NCBI GenBank assembly: GCA_027452045.1
Contig: DAIDHH010000180.1
Span: 1-37,084 of the forward strand
Source: Gammaproteobacteria bacterium
Lineage (GTDB): Bacteria; Pseudomonadota; Gammaproteobacteria; Steroidobacterales; Steroidobacteraceae
Length of the DNA: 37,084 bases
Direction of reading: 5' to 3'
The translations under genes and the position numbers were made by a program. Shown here piece after piece: positions 22,798 to 31,513 of the stretch. Below the pieces are notes generated by a model. The model was not told where the DNA came from. It searched no databases and saw only the letters and a program-made list of their open reading frames with translations. Position 1 is the first letter of the stretch. Each line of letters starts with the position of its first letter.

Positions 22798-24414
22798 ATG
22801 GCAAACACCTCACTCTTCTCGGACCTCTCGGCGCTTCAGGACCAGCTGCGCGGCGTCTGGCGCTTCAAGTGGACGGCCCTCGTCGTCGCCTGGTGCGTGG
22901 CGCTCGTGGCGTGGCTGGTCGTGTTCCTCATTCCGAACAAGTACGAGGCCAAGGCGACGATCTTCGTCAATACCAGTACGACGTTGAGCCAGGCGACCCA
23001 GGGCATCAGCCTGGGCGATGACATCGCCGCCGAGATCCAGCAGGTGAGCGATGTGCTCCTGAGCGACCCGCAGCTGCGCAAGGTCGCCAACGAGACCAAC
23101 CTCATGGCGGGGGCGGTCACGCCCAAGCAGCAGCAGGCCGTGATCGATGGGCTGCGCGACAACATCACGCTCATCGCGGATGTGGATCCCAGGGTCCCGA
23201 AGAGCCAGGTCACTCTCTTCACCCTGACGTACGAGAACACCAACCGCGCGCGCGCCATCCAGGTGGTCAACCAGCTGCTCAATGACTTCGTCGAGGGCTC
23301 GCTCACCGGCAAGAGCCACAGCTCGCGCCAGGCGGTACAGTTCCTCACCCAGCAGATCGCCGAATACGGCCAGCGCCTCTCGAACACCGAGCAGCAGCTC
23401 GCGGATTTCAAGCGGGCGCACATCGGGCTCGTGCCGGGGGAGCAGGGCGATGCCTTCAGTCAGCTCCAGGCCGACAACAGCCAGCTCGAGCAGTTGAAGG
23501 GCAACCTCTATGTGGCCCAGCGCAAGCGTGATGCCCTTGCGCAGGAGATGCGCACCGGTCAGCAGTTCACTCCGAGCGGCGCACCCTCCGTCGCGGTGGG
23601 GCCCGTGGGCGGCGCAGCGCTCGACACCGAGCAGCAAATCGCCGTCGACCAGCAGAAGCTCGACCAGATGCTGCTGCAGTACACCGACCAGTATCCGGAT
23701 GTGATCGCGCTCAAGCAGACCATCAAGGAGCTGAAGGCGCGCCAGCAACAGGAATTGGCCGCCGCTCAGAAGGGCGACGTGGGGGCCGCCTCGGCGCTCG
23801 GCCTCTCGGCCAACCCCGTCTATCAGCAGCTGGCTGAGCAGTACAACGCCGCGCGGGTCGACGTCGCTTCGATCCAGCAGGAGATCTCGGATCTGCACCA
23901 GCAGATCGCGACCCTCAAGGGCAAGATCGGCGCGGCGCCGCAGGTCCAGGCGGAATATTCGCAGCTGACGCGCAACTACGACGTCACCAAGACGCAATAC
24001 GATGCGCTGCTCTCGAGACTCGACAGCACGCGCCTCGGGCAGCAGGCCGCGACCACCGGGCTCGTCGACTTCCGCGTGATCAATCCGCCGTCGGCGAAGT
24101 TCACCCCGGTCTTTCCCAATCGACCGCTGCTCATCATCGGCCTGTTCTTCCTCGCCATCGGCGCCGGTATCGGTGTCGCGTACCTGCTGCACCTACTGCG
24201 GCCGGTGTTCGTGAGCGCCCGGCAGCTGGGTGAGATCACGGGACTTACGGTACTCGGCGCAGTGAGCATGGCCTGGGCGGACAAGCACCGTCTCGAGACG
24301 CGCCACGTCCGGGTGCGCTATGCCTTCTGGGCCGCCGGGTTGCTGGTCGTCGGCGTCGCCGTGCTGCTCTTGCAGGGATACATTTCCAACATGGTCGGGG
24401 AGCTGCTGGCATGA
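22798..24414 (+). CDS. XrtA system polysaccharide chain-length determinant
   Basis: A 538-residue Wzz-type inner-membrane protein (TIGR03007 type). The first transmembrane helix is WTALVVAWCVALVAWLVVFL; after it comes the Wzz motif NKYEAKATIFVNTST. The central part is long and Gln-rich coiled coil (FLTQQIAEYGQRLSNTEQQL, VASIQQEISDLHQQIATLKG). The proline-rich segment INPPSAKFTPVFPNRP precedes the second helix. A further hydrophobic helix lies at the C-terminus. It sets polymer length together with the autokinase whose gene overlaps its stop by four bases (ATGA). GAGG precedes ATG 22798; the longer open frame from 22210 is a shadow of the export gene. Confidence 0.94.
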   Translation: MANTSLFSDLSALQDQLRGVWRFKWTALVVAWCVALVAWLVVFLIPNKYEAKATIFVNTSTTLSQATQGISLGDDIAAEIQQVSDVLLSDPQLRKVANETNLMAGAVTPKQQQAVIDGLRDNITLIADVDPRVPKSQVTLFTLTYENTNRARAIQVVNQLLNDFVEGSLTGKSHSSRQAVQFLTQQIAEYGQRLSNTEQQLADFKRAHIGLVPGEQGDAFSQLQADNSQLEQLKGNLYVAQRKRDALAQEMRTGQQFTPSGAPSVAVGPVGGAALDTEQQIAVDQQKLDQMLLQYTDQYPDVIALKQTIKELKARQQQELAAAQKGDVGAASALGLSANPVYQQLAEQYNAARVDVASIQQEISDLHQQIATLKGKIGAAPQVQAEYSQLTRNYDVTKTQYDALLSRLDSTRLGQQAATTGLVDFRVINPPSAKFTPVFPNRPLLIIGLFFLAIGAGIGVAYLLHLLRPVFVSARQLGEITGLTVLGAVSMAWADKHRLETRHVRVRYAFWAAGLLVVGVAVLLLQGYISNMVGELLA

Positions 24415-25310
24415 GCGTCGTCGAGAAAGCGATCCGCAAGCTTCAGGAGCAGAACCAGCAGCCGGGCCAGATCGGCGCGGCAACCGGGGAGTTACCCCAG
24501 ATTCACCCGCCACAGGGGGTGAGTCCCGAACCGGTCCTCGACGGCGCGACGGCTTCGCGCCTCCCGGGCATCGTGCTCGAGCGCGCGGTGCTTCGCGCCG
24601 CCGGTCTCCTGCCGCCGGAGGAGGACGCGAGCCTGCTCGCGCGCCAGTACCGCAAGATCAAACATCTTCTGGTGGCGCAGGCGATCGGCCGCGGCGTGCC
24701 GCGCACCCCCAAGGGCTACCTCATCATGATCGCGAGCGCCATGTCGGGGGAGGGCAAGACCTTCACCGCCCTCAACCTGGCCCTCAGCCTCGCGATGGAC
24801 AAGGACCTCAACGTGCTGCTCGTGGACGCGGATGTCGCCAAGCCGCAACTGAGCCACGTGCTCGGTCTCGGCCAAGCCCCGGGCCTGCTCGAGGCGCTGC
24901 GAGACCCGCATGTCGATGTGGAGTCGCTGATCCGCGCCACGGATGTTCCGACCCTGTCCTTCCTTCCTGCCGGCGTGGGCGCGGAGGAGGCGACGGAACT
25001 CCTCTCGAGCACCCGGATGCAGCAGGTCGCGGAGCTCCTCGGCCGGCACGACAGCCGGCGCATCGTGGTGCTCGACTCCCCGCCGCTCCTGCAGACCACC
25101 GAATCGGCGGCACTCACCCACGTGGTCGGCCAGATCGTGGTGGTGGTGCGGGCGGAGTCGACTCCGCAGCCGGTGCTTCTCGATGCGCTGAAGACCCTCG
25201 AGGGTCATCCCTCCGTGTCGCTGGTGCTCAATCAGAGCACGCGAACGGTGACGTCCGCGTATTACTATTACGGCTACGGCAACGAGCGCCCGAATACGGA
25301 CAGTGCCTAG
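24411..25310 (+). CDS. XrtA-associated tyrosine autokinase
   Basis: A 299-residue BY-kinase (TIGR03018 type), the cytoplasmic partner of the chain-length protein. Walker A is SAMSGEGKTF (109-118), Walker A' is LLVDADVAKP (136-145), and Walker B is IVVLDSPPLL. The C-terminus has the tyrosine cluster AYYYYGYG, the likely site of autophosphorylation. The N-terminal MSVVEKAIRKLQEQ is characteristic of the family. Cycles of phosphorylation control assembly with the chain-length protein. The start overlaps the previous stop as ATGA. Confidence 0.94.
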   Translation: MSVVEKAIRKLQEQNQQPGQIGAATGELPQIHPPQGVSPEPVLDGATASRLPGIVLERAVLRAAGLLPPEEDASLLARQYRKIKHLLVAQAIGRGVPRTPKGYLIMIASAMSGEGKTFTALNLALSLAMDKDLNVLLVDADVAKPQLSHVLGLGQAPGLLEALRDPHVDVESLIRATDVPTLSFLPAGVGAEEATELLSSTRMQQVAELLGRHDSRRIVVLDSPPLLQTTESAALTHVVGQIVVVVRAESTPQPVLLDALKTLEGHPSVSLVLNQSTRTVTSAYYYYGYGNERPNTDSA

Positions 25311-25342
25311 GGTTTGCTCGTAACACCCGGGGGACTCAATGC

Positions 25343-25364
25343 ATGCCGGAGCGCGCTCCGGCAT
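25343..25364. terminator. Perfect 22-bp palindrome between kinase and barrel genes
   Basis: ATGCCGGAGCG followed by its exact complement, 33 bp after the kinase stop. There is no T-run. It may attenuate transcription or be an operator; it also resembles common extragenic palindromes. Confidence 0.5.
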
Positions 25365-25381
25365 GACGGGGATGCACAAGC

Positions 25382-26824
25382 ATGAAAATCGACATACGGC
25401 ATTTTGGTCTGGCTTTTCTCGCTCTCGGATGGCAGGCGCACGCCAGTGCGCAGCAAGCGGCGCCGCCGGGTAGCCCGAGCGTACCCGCACAACAGACCGG
25501 GTACGTGGACCTGATGGGGGGGCTCGGATACACGGACAATGCGCTGCTCTCGGGCGGCCATCGCACTAGCGATGGCATCGGCACGCTCGGGTTCAACGCC
25601 GACTACCAGAGGCTCGGCAACTTGAGCCTGAATCTGCTCGGCAATCTTGACCGGGTGCAGTACCTCAGGGGCTCATTCGGTGGCAGCTTCTACGGCCAGT
25701 TCTTCGGCTCGGCCATACTCGGCAAGTCCACCGACCTGCTGCAGTGGCAGCTCTCGGACAACTTCGGGGAGGAGATGAATGACCCGCTCGCCTCGCCCAC
25801 GCCGCAGAACCTGCAGGTGATCAATGACGTCTCGACAGGCCCCCTGGTCAATCTGCATTTCGGGCTCCTCGATCGCCTGACGCTCTTCGGCCTGTATTCG
25901 CGCACGACCTATCAGCGCTCGCCGTTCGACTCGCAGACTTACGAGGGCGGCGCCAGTTTCGTTCATTCGCTCTCGGGCGCCTCGTCGTTATCGCTCAATG
26001 CCAGCGCGGCCCACACCAAATACATCAACAGCGCGGCGGTGCAGAGCTATTTCGCAGGGTCGTCCGCGACCTACGACATTCGCCAGGCCTCGCTCGAGTA
26101 CAAGGCCAAATTCGTCCGCACCGAGCTTTCGTTGCGCGCGGGGTACAACACGATTCAATACGGAGGCGCCACGCGGCACGGCGCGCCGCTGTACGAGGTG
26201 AGCATTGATCGCCAGATATCGCCGTTCTCGACACTCTACCTGGATGGCCGCCAGGCCTATACCACCAATGGCGCCTCGCTCGCTTCGCCCGGGTCGCTGA
26301 TCGGTGTTCAGGTCGGCTCGACGATGAATCCCGGCTACGCAGTTGCCCAGCCGTACAACCAGCGCTCCGTGGACGCAGGCTGGCTGTTCGACCGCGCGCG
26401 AACCAGCTTTTCGCTCACTGGCACGTATCAGCAGTCCGTGTTCGACCAGACGAGCGCCACCACTAACCAGTACAACCACCGGGATGAAGGTGTCACGGTC
26501 AGTATCGGACGACAGTTGCGACCGACGATGCGAGTGCAGCTGCGCGCTCAGGGATTCTGGGATCACTATGGGAATTTGGGCGCGAATACCCGCCGCGAGA
26601 CCATCGGGCTCACGTTCTCCAAGCGCCTCGCACGCACGATGATCTGGGTCTACGTCGAGCGGTGGCATCAAAGCGGCGTCTCGGGCGCCTCGGGCTTCGT
26701 GGCGAATTCCTACAATGACGATCGGGTCGGCATATATGTGACCTACGACCTGTTCGGCGAGCGCCCCATGGGTCTGTCGCTGCAGGGGATGCCGGGGATG
26801 GGAGGGTATTCCGGCGGGTACTAG
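25382..26824 (+). CDS. PEP-CTERM system-associated outer-membrane beta-barrel protein
   Basis: A 480-residue protein with signal MKIDIRHFGLAFLALGWQAH ending near ASAQ. The body has many alternating amphipathic strands with aromatic girdles (YVDLMGGLGYTDNALLSGGH, GTLGFNADYQRLGNLSLNLL, TSFSLTGTYQQSVF, RVGIYVTYDLF) and matches the TIGR03016 type of XrtA-linked barrel proteins. Its end is Gly/Met-rich (GMPGMGGYSGGY) rather than a terminal aromatic strand, though YDLF lies just before. Likely role: outer-membrane passage of the polysaccharide or of sorted proteins. It follows the kinase in the conserved order of XrtA EPS clusters. Confidence 0.9.
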   Translation: MKIDIRHFGLAFLALGWQAHASAQQAAPPGSPSVPAQQTGYVDLMGGLGYTDNALLSGGHRTSDGIGTLGFNADYQRLGNLSLNLLGNLDRVQYLRGSFGGSFYGQFFGSAILGKSTDLLQWQLSDNFGEEMNDPLASPTPQNLQVINDVSTGPLVNLHFGLLDRLTLFGLYSRTTYQRSPFDSQTYEGGASFVHSLSGASSLSLNASAAHTKYINSAAVQSYFAGSSATYDIRQASLEYKAKFVRTELSLRAGYNTIQYGGATRHGAPLYEVSIDRQISPFSTLYLDGRQAYTTNGASLASPGSLIGVQVGSTMNPGYAVAQPYNQRSVDAGWLFDRARTSFSLTGTYQQSVFDQTSATTNQYNHRDEGVTVSIGRQLRPTMRVQLRAQGFWDHYGNLGANTRRETIGLTFSKRLARTMIWVYVERWHQSGVSGASGFVANSYNDDRVGIYVTYDLFGERPMGLSLQGMPGMGGYSGGY

Positions 26825-26832
26825 ACCATTGC

Positions 26833-26850
26833 CACCGACGGGTGTCGGTG
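26833..26850 (+). terminator. Hairpin after the barrel gene
   Basis: Perfect 7-bp stem CACCGAC/GTCGGTG with a 4-nt loop, 9 bp past the stop codon, followed by TTCC. Partial terminator or processing site inside the cluster. Confidence 0.5.
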
Positions 26851-26906
26851 TTCCATGATTCCCGTCGTTTCGGGCCGCACATCAAGCCGGTTAGGATCCA
26901 ATTGCC

Positions 26907-27860
26907 ATGAACAAGCGATATTCACTGAGAAAAAGAGTTCTGGTCACGGGAGGCGCGGGTTTTATCGGATCTCATCTTTGCCGGCGGCTGGTCGCCGACG
27001 GCTGCGATGTCCTGTGCGTCGATAATTTCTATACGGGCACGCGAGATAACATCGAGGAGCTGCTCGGCAGTCCGCGATTCGAGCTGATGCGCCACGATGT
27101 GACCTTCCCGCTCTTTGTCGAGGTCGATGAGATATACAATCTCGCGTGTCCCGCATCCCCGATTCACTACCAGCTCGATCCGGTGCAAACCACCAAGACC
27201 TCGGTGCACGGGGCGATCAATATGCTGGGGCTCGCGAAACGGATTCGCGCCAAGATCCTGCAGGCCTCGACGAGCGAAGTGTATGGAGATCCGACGCAGC
27301 ACCCGCAGACCGAAACCTATTGGGGCAATGTCAACCCGATAGGGCCCAGGGCCTGTTACGACGAGGGCAAACGTTGCGCCGAGACCCTGTTCTTCGACTA
27401 TTTTCGCCAGCATAAGCTCAGGATCAAGGTTGCGCGGATCTTCAATACCTACGGGCCCTACATGCATCCGAATGACGGACGCGTGGTTTCGAATTTCGTC
27501 ATGCAGGCGCTGCGAAACGAGCCGATCACGCTCTATGGAGATGGCTCGCAGACTCGCTCATTTTGCTATGTGTCCGATCTGGTGGATGGGCTCATCCGGT
27601 TGATGGATTCATCTGACGACATAACTGGGCCGATCAATCTCGGCAACCCGAGGGAATTCACTGTCCGGGAGCTGGCGGAGTTGGTCGTGCGCAAGTGTCG
27701 GTCGAGCTCGCAAATCGTCTTCGAACCGCTGCCGGCCGATGACCCGAAGCAGCGCAAACCCGATATTTCCAGGGCGCGTGAGCATCTCGGATGGCAGCCC
27801 TCCATAGAGCTCGCCGACGGGTTGTCGCCGACGATCGAGTACTTCCGGCGTTTCCTTTGA
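26907..27860 (+). CDS. UDP-glucuronate decarboxylase (UDP-xylose synthase)
   Basis: A 317-residue extended short-chain dehydrogenase. The NAD-binding motif is TGGAGFIG (14-21). It carries the UXS signature: [20 protein letters not shown], then [29 protein letters not shown] with catalytic Tyr151 and Lys155, and [20 protein letters not shown]. It converts UDP-glucuronate to UDP-xylose, so the locus polysaccharide may contain xylose or a derived pentose. No UDP-glucose dehydrogenase is in the window, so UDP-glucuronate must come from elsewhere. Its stop overlaps the next start (TGATG). Confidence 0.93.
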   Translation: MNKRYSLRKRVLVTGGAGFIGSHLCRRLVADGCDVLCVDNFYTGTRDNIEELLGSPRFELMRHDVTFPLFVEVDEIYNLACPASPIHYQLDPVQTTKTSVHGAINMLGLAKRIRAKILQASTSEVYGDPTQHPQTETYWGNVNPIGPRACYDEGKRCAETLFFDYFRQHKLRIKVARIFNTYGPYMHPNDGRVVSNFVMQALRNEPITLYGDGSQTRSFCYVSDLVDGLIRLMDSSDDITGPINLGNPREFTVRELAELVVRKCRSSSQIVFEPLPADDPKQRKPDISRAREHLGWQPSIELADGLSPTIEYFRRFL

Positions 27861-28804
27861 TGTATCCGGCCGCCTCAAGAGTACGTGAGGTGCTGAAGAC
27901 GGGGCTTCTTAGCCTGCAGCCCGCCGTCGCGGACTGCGAGTGGAAGGTCGAGCCGCCTCAACTTCAGGGCGTGAGGATTCACTGGCCGAAGACCCTCGAA
28001 TGGGATCGCGCATGGACCTGGATGGAGCCGCTCTTTCGAGGCTTCAGGTTGCGCGTTCCCTTGACTCTCGCGGACATTCCACAGCGACTCAAGGGCATCG
28101 TGCTGATCGAGTTTCACAGGGGTGGTCGCGTCTATCATGTGGGGCTCAATTACTCGGATGACCCGGAATGCACGCATTTCGGCGCCAACGGGACCTCGCT
28201 TGATCTCGAGTTCAAGATGCAGTACCGCAACGGCGGCTACGGCGAGCGCAATATCGTGCCCGGCGGATATATATCGGACGCGATGCTCGTCGACTGGTAT
28301 GCGCGCGGGCCCCGGAAGGTGCGGGATCGGCAGCGCTTCGAGTGGGACGTCTATGGACGGTTTGGCACGCAATTCGCGACGGGCATTCGCACCCAAGCGG
28401 TGGAGATGCTCAAAAATCAGCGACGCGTGGAATTTTACGGCGGCTTGCGGACAGTGAGCTTCGAGAAATTCCTGGGAGAGATCGCCCGAGCGCGCGTGTG
28501 CATCGATCTGCCCGGCAACGGTCCGTTCTGCTATCGGTTGGTAAACTATCTCGCGGTGGGCGCATGTGTGGTGAGCTACCCGCACGCCACCAGCATGCCG
28601 GTGCCGCTCGTCGATCGCCGGCATATCGTCTATACGAAGCCCGACCTTTCGGATCTGGTGGAGCTCTGTGAGCGGTACGTCAACGATGCGCCGGCGCGGG
28701 AGGCGATCAAAGACGCCGGGCGCGAGTACTATCGCAAGCATCTCTATTGGCGCAGTCTCGCGGATTACTACCTGAGTACGATGCTCAGGACGTTGACTCA
28801 ATAA
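27860..28804 (+). CDS. Predicted glycosyltransferase
   Basis: A 314-residue protein. The C-terminal half resembles the group 1 glycosyltransferase end domain: SFEKFLGEIARARVCIDLPG, NGPFCYRLVNYLAVGACVVS, then VPLVDRRHIVYTKPDLSDLV. The N-terminal half has no family I recognise. No signal peptide or membrane helix, so it acts on the cytoplasmic face, probably adding a sugar to the EPS repeat unit. Start ATG 27860 overlaps the previous stop by one base, which indicates coupled translation; the longer frame from 27791 lies inside the decarboxylase gene. Confidence 0.75.
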   Translation: MYPAASRVREVLKTGLLSLQPAVADCEWKVEPPQLQGVRIHWPKTLEWDRAWTWMEPLFRGFRLRVPLTLADIPQRLKGIVLIEFHRGGRVYHVGLNYSDDPECTHFGANGTSLDLEFKMQYRNGGYGERNIVPGGYISDAMLVDWYARGPRKVRDRQRFEWDVYGRFGTQFATGIRTQAVEMLKNQRRVEFYGGLRTVSFEKFLGEIARARVCIDLPGNGPFCYRLVNYLAVGACVVSYPHATSMPVPLVDRRHIVYTKPDLSDLVELCERYVNDAPAREAIKDAGREYYRKHLYWRSLADYYLSTMLRTLTQ

Positions 28805-28839
28805 CCACGAACTTACCGCGGCGTCAGAGGCGTTACACC

Positions 28840-29964
28840 GTGTCGATGCCTGAACCGTTCGCCGGGCCGAAACTTGGAGATTTCGGCGGACGTGACAACA
28901 ATTTCAACCTGATTCGCTTCCTGGCGGCGACTGCCGTCATTTTCACCCACGCGTTCGGCGCCGTGCATCATGCCAATCTCGAGCCCGTCGTGCGCACATT
29001 CGGGATCGGGGCGGGGGATATCGCGGTGGACGTCTTTTTCGTCCTGAGCGGCTTTCTCGTCGCCAAGAGCCTGGACGGCAAGACACTGCCCCAGTTCCTC
29101 TGGGCGCGCGCGATGCGGATCTATCCGGCGCTCTGGGCCTCGATTCTGCTCTCCGTTCTCATTGTGGCGTTGTTCTTCACACGGGAACCGGCCATCCGCT
29201 TTCTGACCGATCGCACCACGCTCGCGTATGTTCTGCGCAATGCCACCATGTTGCCGAAGCTCGGCGCGCAATTGTCGCTGCCGCACGCGTTCCAGTATCC
29301 GCACAGCTGGTTCAACATCCCTCTCTGGACGCTGCCGAACGAGCTGCAGATGTACGGTTTGCTTGCAGTCATCGGTTTCACGGTCGGATTGCGTCCGCAG
29401 TATGTCGGGGCCATTGCGCTGCTCGGGATGATATCCGTCGTACTGATGAAGCTCGGCGGGCTGCCGCTTTTTACCCATCTTCTCGGGATGGATCGCGGCC
29501 GATTTCTGTACTTCTTTTTCGTAGGTGCGCTCGCCTACACTCTGAGGCGTCACGTCGTGTTGCGAGCCTGGATCGCAGCCGTCCTGTTTTGCGCCATCAT
29601 CGTCGTCGTGGGGCTCACTGACCGACATGTGATCCGGCGGGCGGTCCTGCTGCTCGCATTGCCATATCTCCTTCTCTGGTGCGGGCTGGTTCCCGGGGGG
29701 GTCCTCAGGTGGTGGAATCGACTCGGCGATTATTCGTACGGGTTATACATTTGCGGCTGTCCGGTTCAAATCGCGCTCGCATCAACCGGGGTCACCACCA
29801 CGATCGCGGGAAACTTCATGTTCGCGATGCTCATTACACTCCCGATTGCCGTCGCGTCATGGCATTTGCTGGAGAAGAGGGCGCTCAAGACCCGGTTGCC
29901 TGCCTTCCTGGCGTTCGACTGGCGTGCTCGTGCCGTCTCGGCGAGTGATGCGCCATCGAAGTGA
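28840..29964 (+). CDS. Acyltransferase 3 family membrane protein
   Basis: A 374-residue integral membrane O-acyltransferase of the OafA/YrhL type. Starts with RDNNFNLIRFLAATAVIFTH, whose R and H are typical active-site positions, followed by AVDVFFVLSGFLVAKSL and FLWARAMRIYPALWASILLS. About ten hydrophobic helices follow, ending with GDYSYGLYICGCPVQ. It probably acetylates the polysaccharide. GTG 28840 has AGAGG nine nt upstream; ATG 28846 is two codons further in and also possible. Last gene of the plus-strand EPS run. Confidence 0.88.
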   Translation: MSMPEPFAGPKLGDFGGRDNNFNLIRFLAATAVIFTHAFGAVHHANLEPVVRTFGIGAGDIAVDVFFVLSGFLVAKSLDGKTLPQFLWARAMRIYPALWASILLSVLIVALFFTREPAIRFLTDRTTLAYVLRNATMLPKLGAQLSLPHAFQYPHSWFNIPLWTLPNELQMYGLLAVIGFTVGLRPQYVGAIALLGMISVVLMKLGGLPLFTHLLGMDRGRFLYFFFVGALAYTLRRHVVLRAWIAAVLFCAIIVVVGLTDRHVIRRAVLLLALPYLLLWCGLVPGGVLRWWNRLGDYSYGLYICGCPVQIALASTGVTTTIAGNFMFAMLITLPIAVASWHLLEKRALKTRLPAFLAFDWRARAVSASDAPSK

Positions 29965-30195
29965 TGCGCGCGGTCAAGCGCGTGCCGCTGACGGGCCTCC
30001 ATGCGCCGCAAAGCGACTACCTCGCGGCGGGCCGGCATGAAGCCGTAATGGAGACGATTCTGCTGACAACGGGTCGTGCGGAACACTTTGGGCTGGCGCA
30101 TTACTGCAGGTAGAGTCAAAGTCCAGACCATTCCGGCGGGTGCCGGCGCGACGGGCATGGCGTGCGCGCTCTTGACTCAGGGATGTGGAACCGGT

Positions 30196-31317
30196 TCAAA
30201 AAATTTGATACAGCCTTCGAAGCACATGAAGTGCGAGACGGGGCCTGTTCCACGGTAATGCGGATGCGCAGCCCCACGCATCGCGCGCGCCGAGTCCGCG
30301 CACGGTCGACCAGAGTCCGGCTTGCCGGCGCGAGCGGACAAATGCCTCGGGGACGAGAAATTCAAGACCGGCCTCATAGGGGATTTGGGGCGATACGGGT
30401 CGTCCCGCGAGCAGTTCCGCGAAGGTCCGGCACATTTGTGCTCCATTTCGGTCGGCCACCTCGATCGATCCCCAGGGCCTCGGATTCACTTCCATCAGGA
30501 CCGGAATGCCTGCTTCGGTGCGGATGAAGTCTGCGCTGGCGAGGCCTGACCATCGCAGCGCACGGAACAATGTCCGGGTAGAGCTCTCCAATTGAGCGTC
30601 GTGCGTGGACCGAACGCGGATCGAGGGACCTCTTACTGGCGGATGGGCTTCGATCACCTCTTGGGCGAATGAACGGAGCATCTCACCCCGTGAGAAAGCG
30701 CCGCCGATGAGCAGCCGCTCGCCTCGAACGAATGCCTGTGCAAAGGGCGGATGGGGCGACACCCGGATCATTTCTTCAGCCGCCGCCCGCGCCTCGGGCG
30801 CGGATTCGACAATGCGGACCTGACCTCCCGCAAAGCCAGCCGTGCCGCGGATCACCAGAGGGAAGCCGAACTGCCTTATGGCCTCGTCGAGCCCGGCGGG
30901 GCCGTCAATGGGCCGCCAGGGCGGGATGGGGATGCCTGCGGCTGCCGCGCACTCATAGAGCCGCCTGCGATCGAGGAGGATCGCGCGCTGCGTTGCATCG
31001 GTGGGCGGATAGAGGGCGCCTAGTCCCGGCGGATCGAGTTTCCAGAACAGATCCAACAGCGGCTCGCACAGCGGGATCACCCAGTCGGGCTTAAATTGGG
31101 TGATGTGCTCCCGGATGAACGGAACATATTCAGGTGCGGTATGGTCCGGGCTATGGACTTGCTCGCAGTACCGTCCCAGGCCGATGCGATCGGGCCACCC
31201 GGTGGTCACGAGCAAGATCGCCGTGCCCGCCTGATACAGGGCCGCTGCGAGGTAACCGGTGTGCCTCCAGTTCAGATCGACCAGCATCACCCTGATCTGT
31301 CGTCTTTCGCGCGACAT
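30196..31317 (-). CDS. ATP-grasp enzyme
   Basis: A 373-residue ATP-grasp protein similar to carbamoyl-phosphate-synthase-like ligases. It has PDWVIPLCEPLLDLFWKLDP in the pre-ATP-grasp part, LLDRRRLYECAAAAGIPIPP, the lysine-equivalent region FPLVIRGTAGFAGGQVRIVE, PPFAQAFVRGERLLIGGAFS and the metal-binding end FIRTEAGIPVLMEVNPRPWG. In XrtA loci such enzymes are common neighbours; the substrate is not known, with an amino acid or amine ligated to a sugar acid as one option. GAGGACGT precedes ATG 31317. It lies downstream of the exosortase gene on the same strand, 196 bp away. Confidence 0.85.
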   Translation of the reverse strand: MSRERRQIRVMLVDLNWRHTGYLAAALYQAGTAILLVTTGWPDRIGLGRYCEQVHSPDHTAPEYVPFIREHITQFKPDWVIPLCEPLLDLFWKLDPPGLGALYPPTDATQRAILLDRRRLYECAAAAGIPIPPWRPIDGPAGLDEAIRQFGFPLVIRGTAGFAGGQVRIVESAPEARAAAEEMIRVSPHPPFAQAFVRGERLLIGGAFSRGEMLRSFAQEVIEAHPPVRGPSIRVRSTHDAQLESSTRTLFRALRWSGLASADFIRTEAGIPVLMEVNPRPWGSIEVADRNGAQMCRTFAELLAGRPVSPQIPYEAGLEFLVPEAFVRSRRQAGLWSTVRGLGARDAWGCASALPWNRPRLALHVLRRLYQIF

Positions 31318-31513
31318 ACGTCCTCACCACCGGGTATCGCATTTTGGATGCGGCGTTCCCTGGGCCCCCGGAGATTGCAGTGCAGCGGATCGCTATTACA
31401 TCGTACTTATCGTTTCATTGTCGTCAGGGAAATCCCTATCTGGACAAGATTCCGTTCGGATGTTCGACCCTTATCGGTATTATGCCATTGGGGCCGAAGG
31501 ATCCAGCTTAATC

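Noticed and set aside
29965-30195. Possible small RNA or gene between convergent acyltransferase and ATP-grasp genes
   Set aside because: No convincing hairpin, promoter or coding signal is visible.
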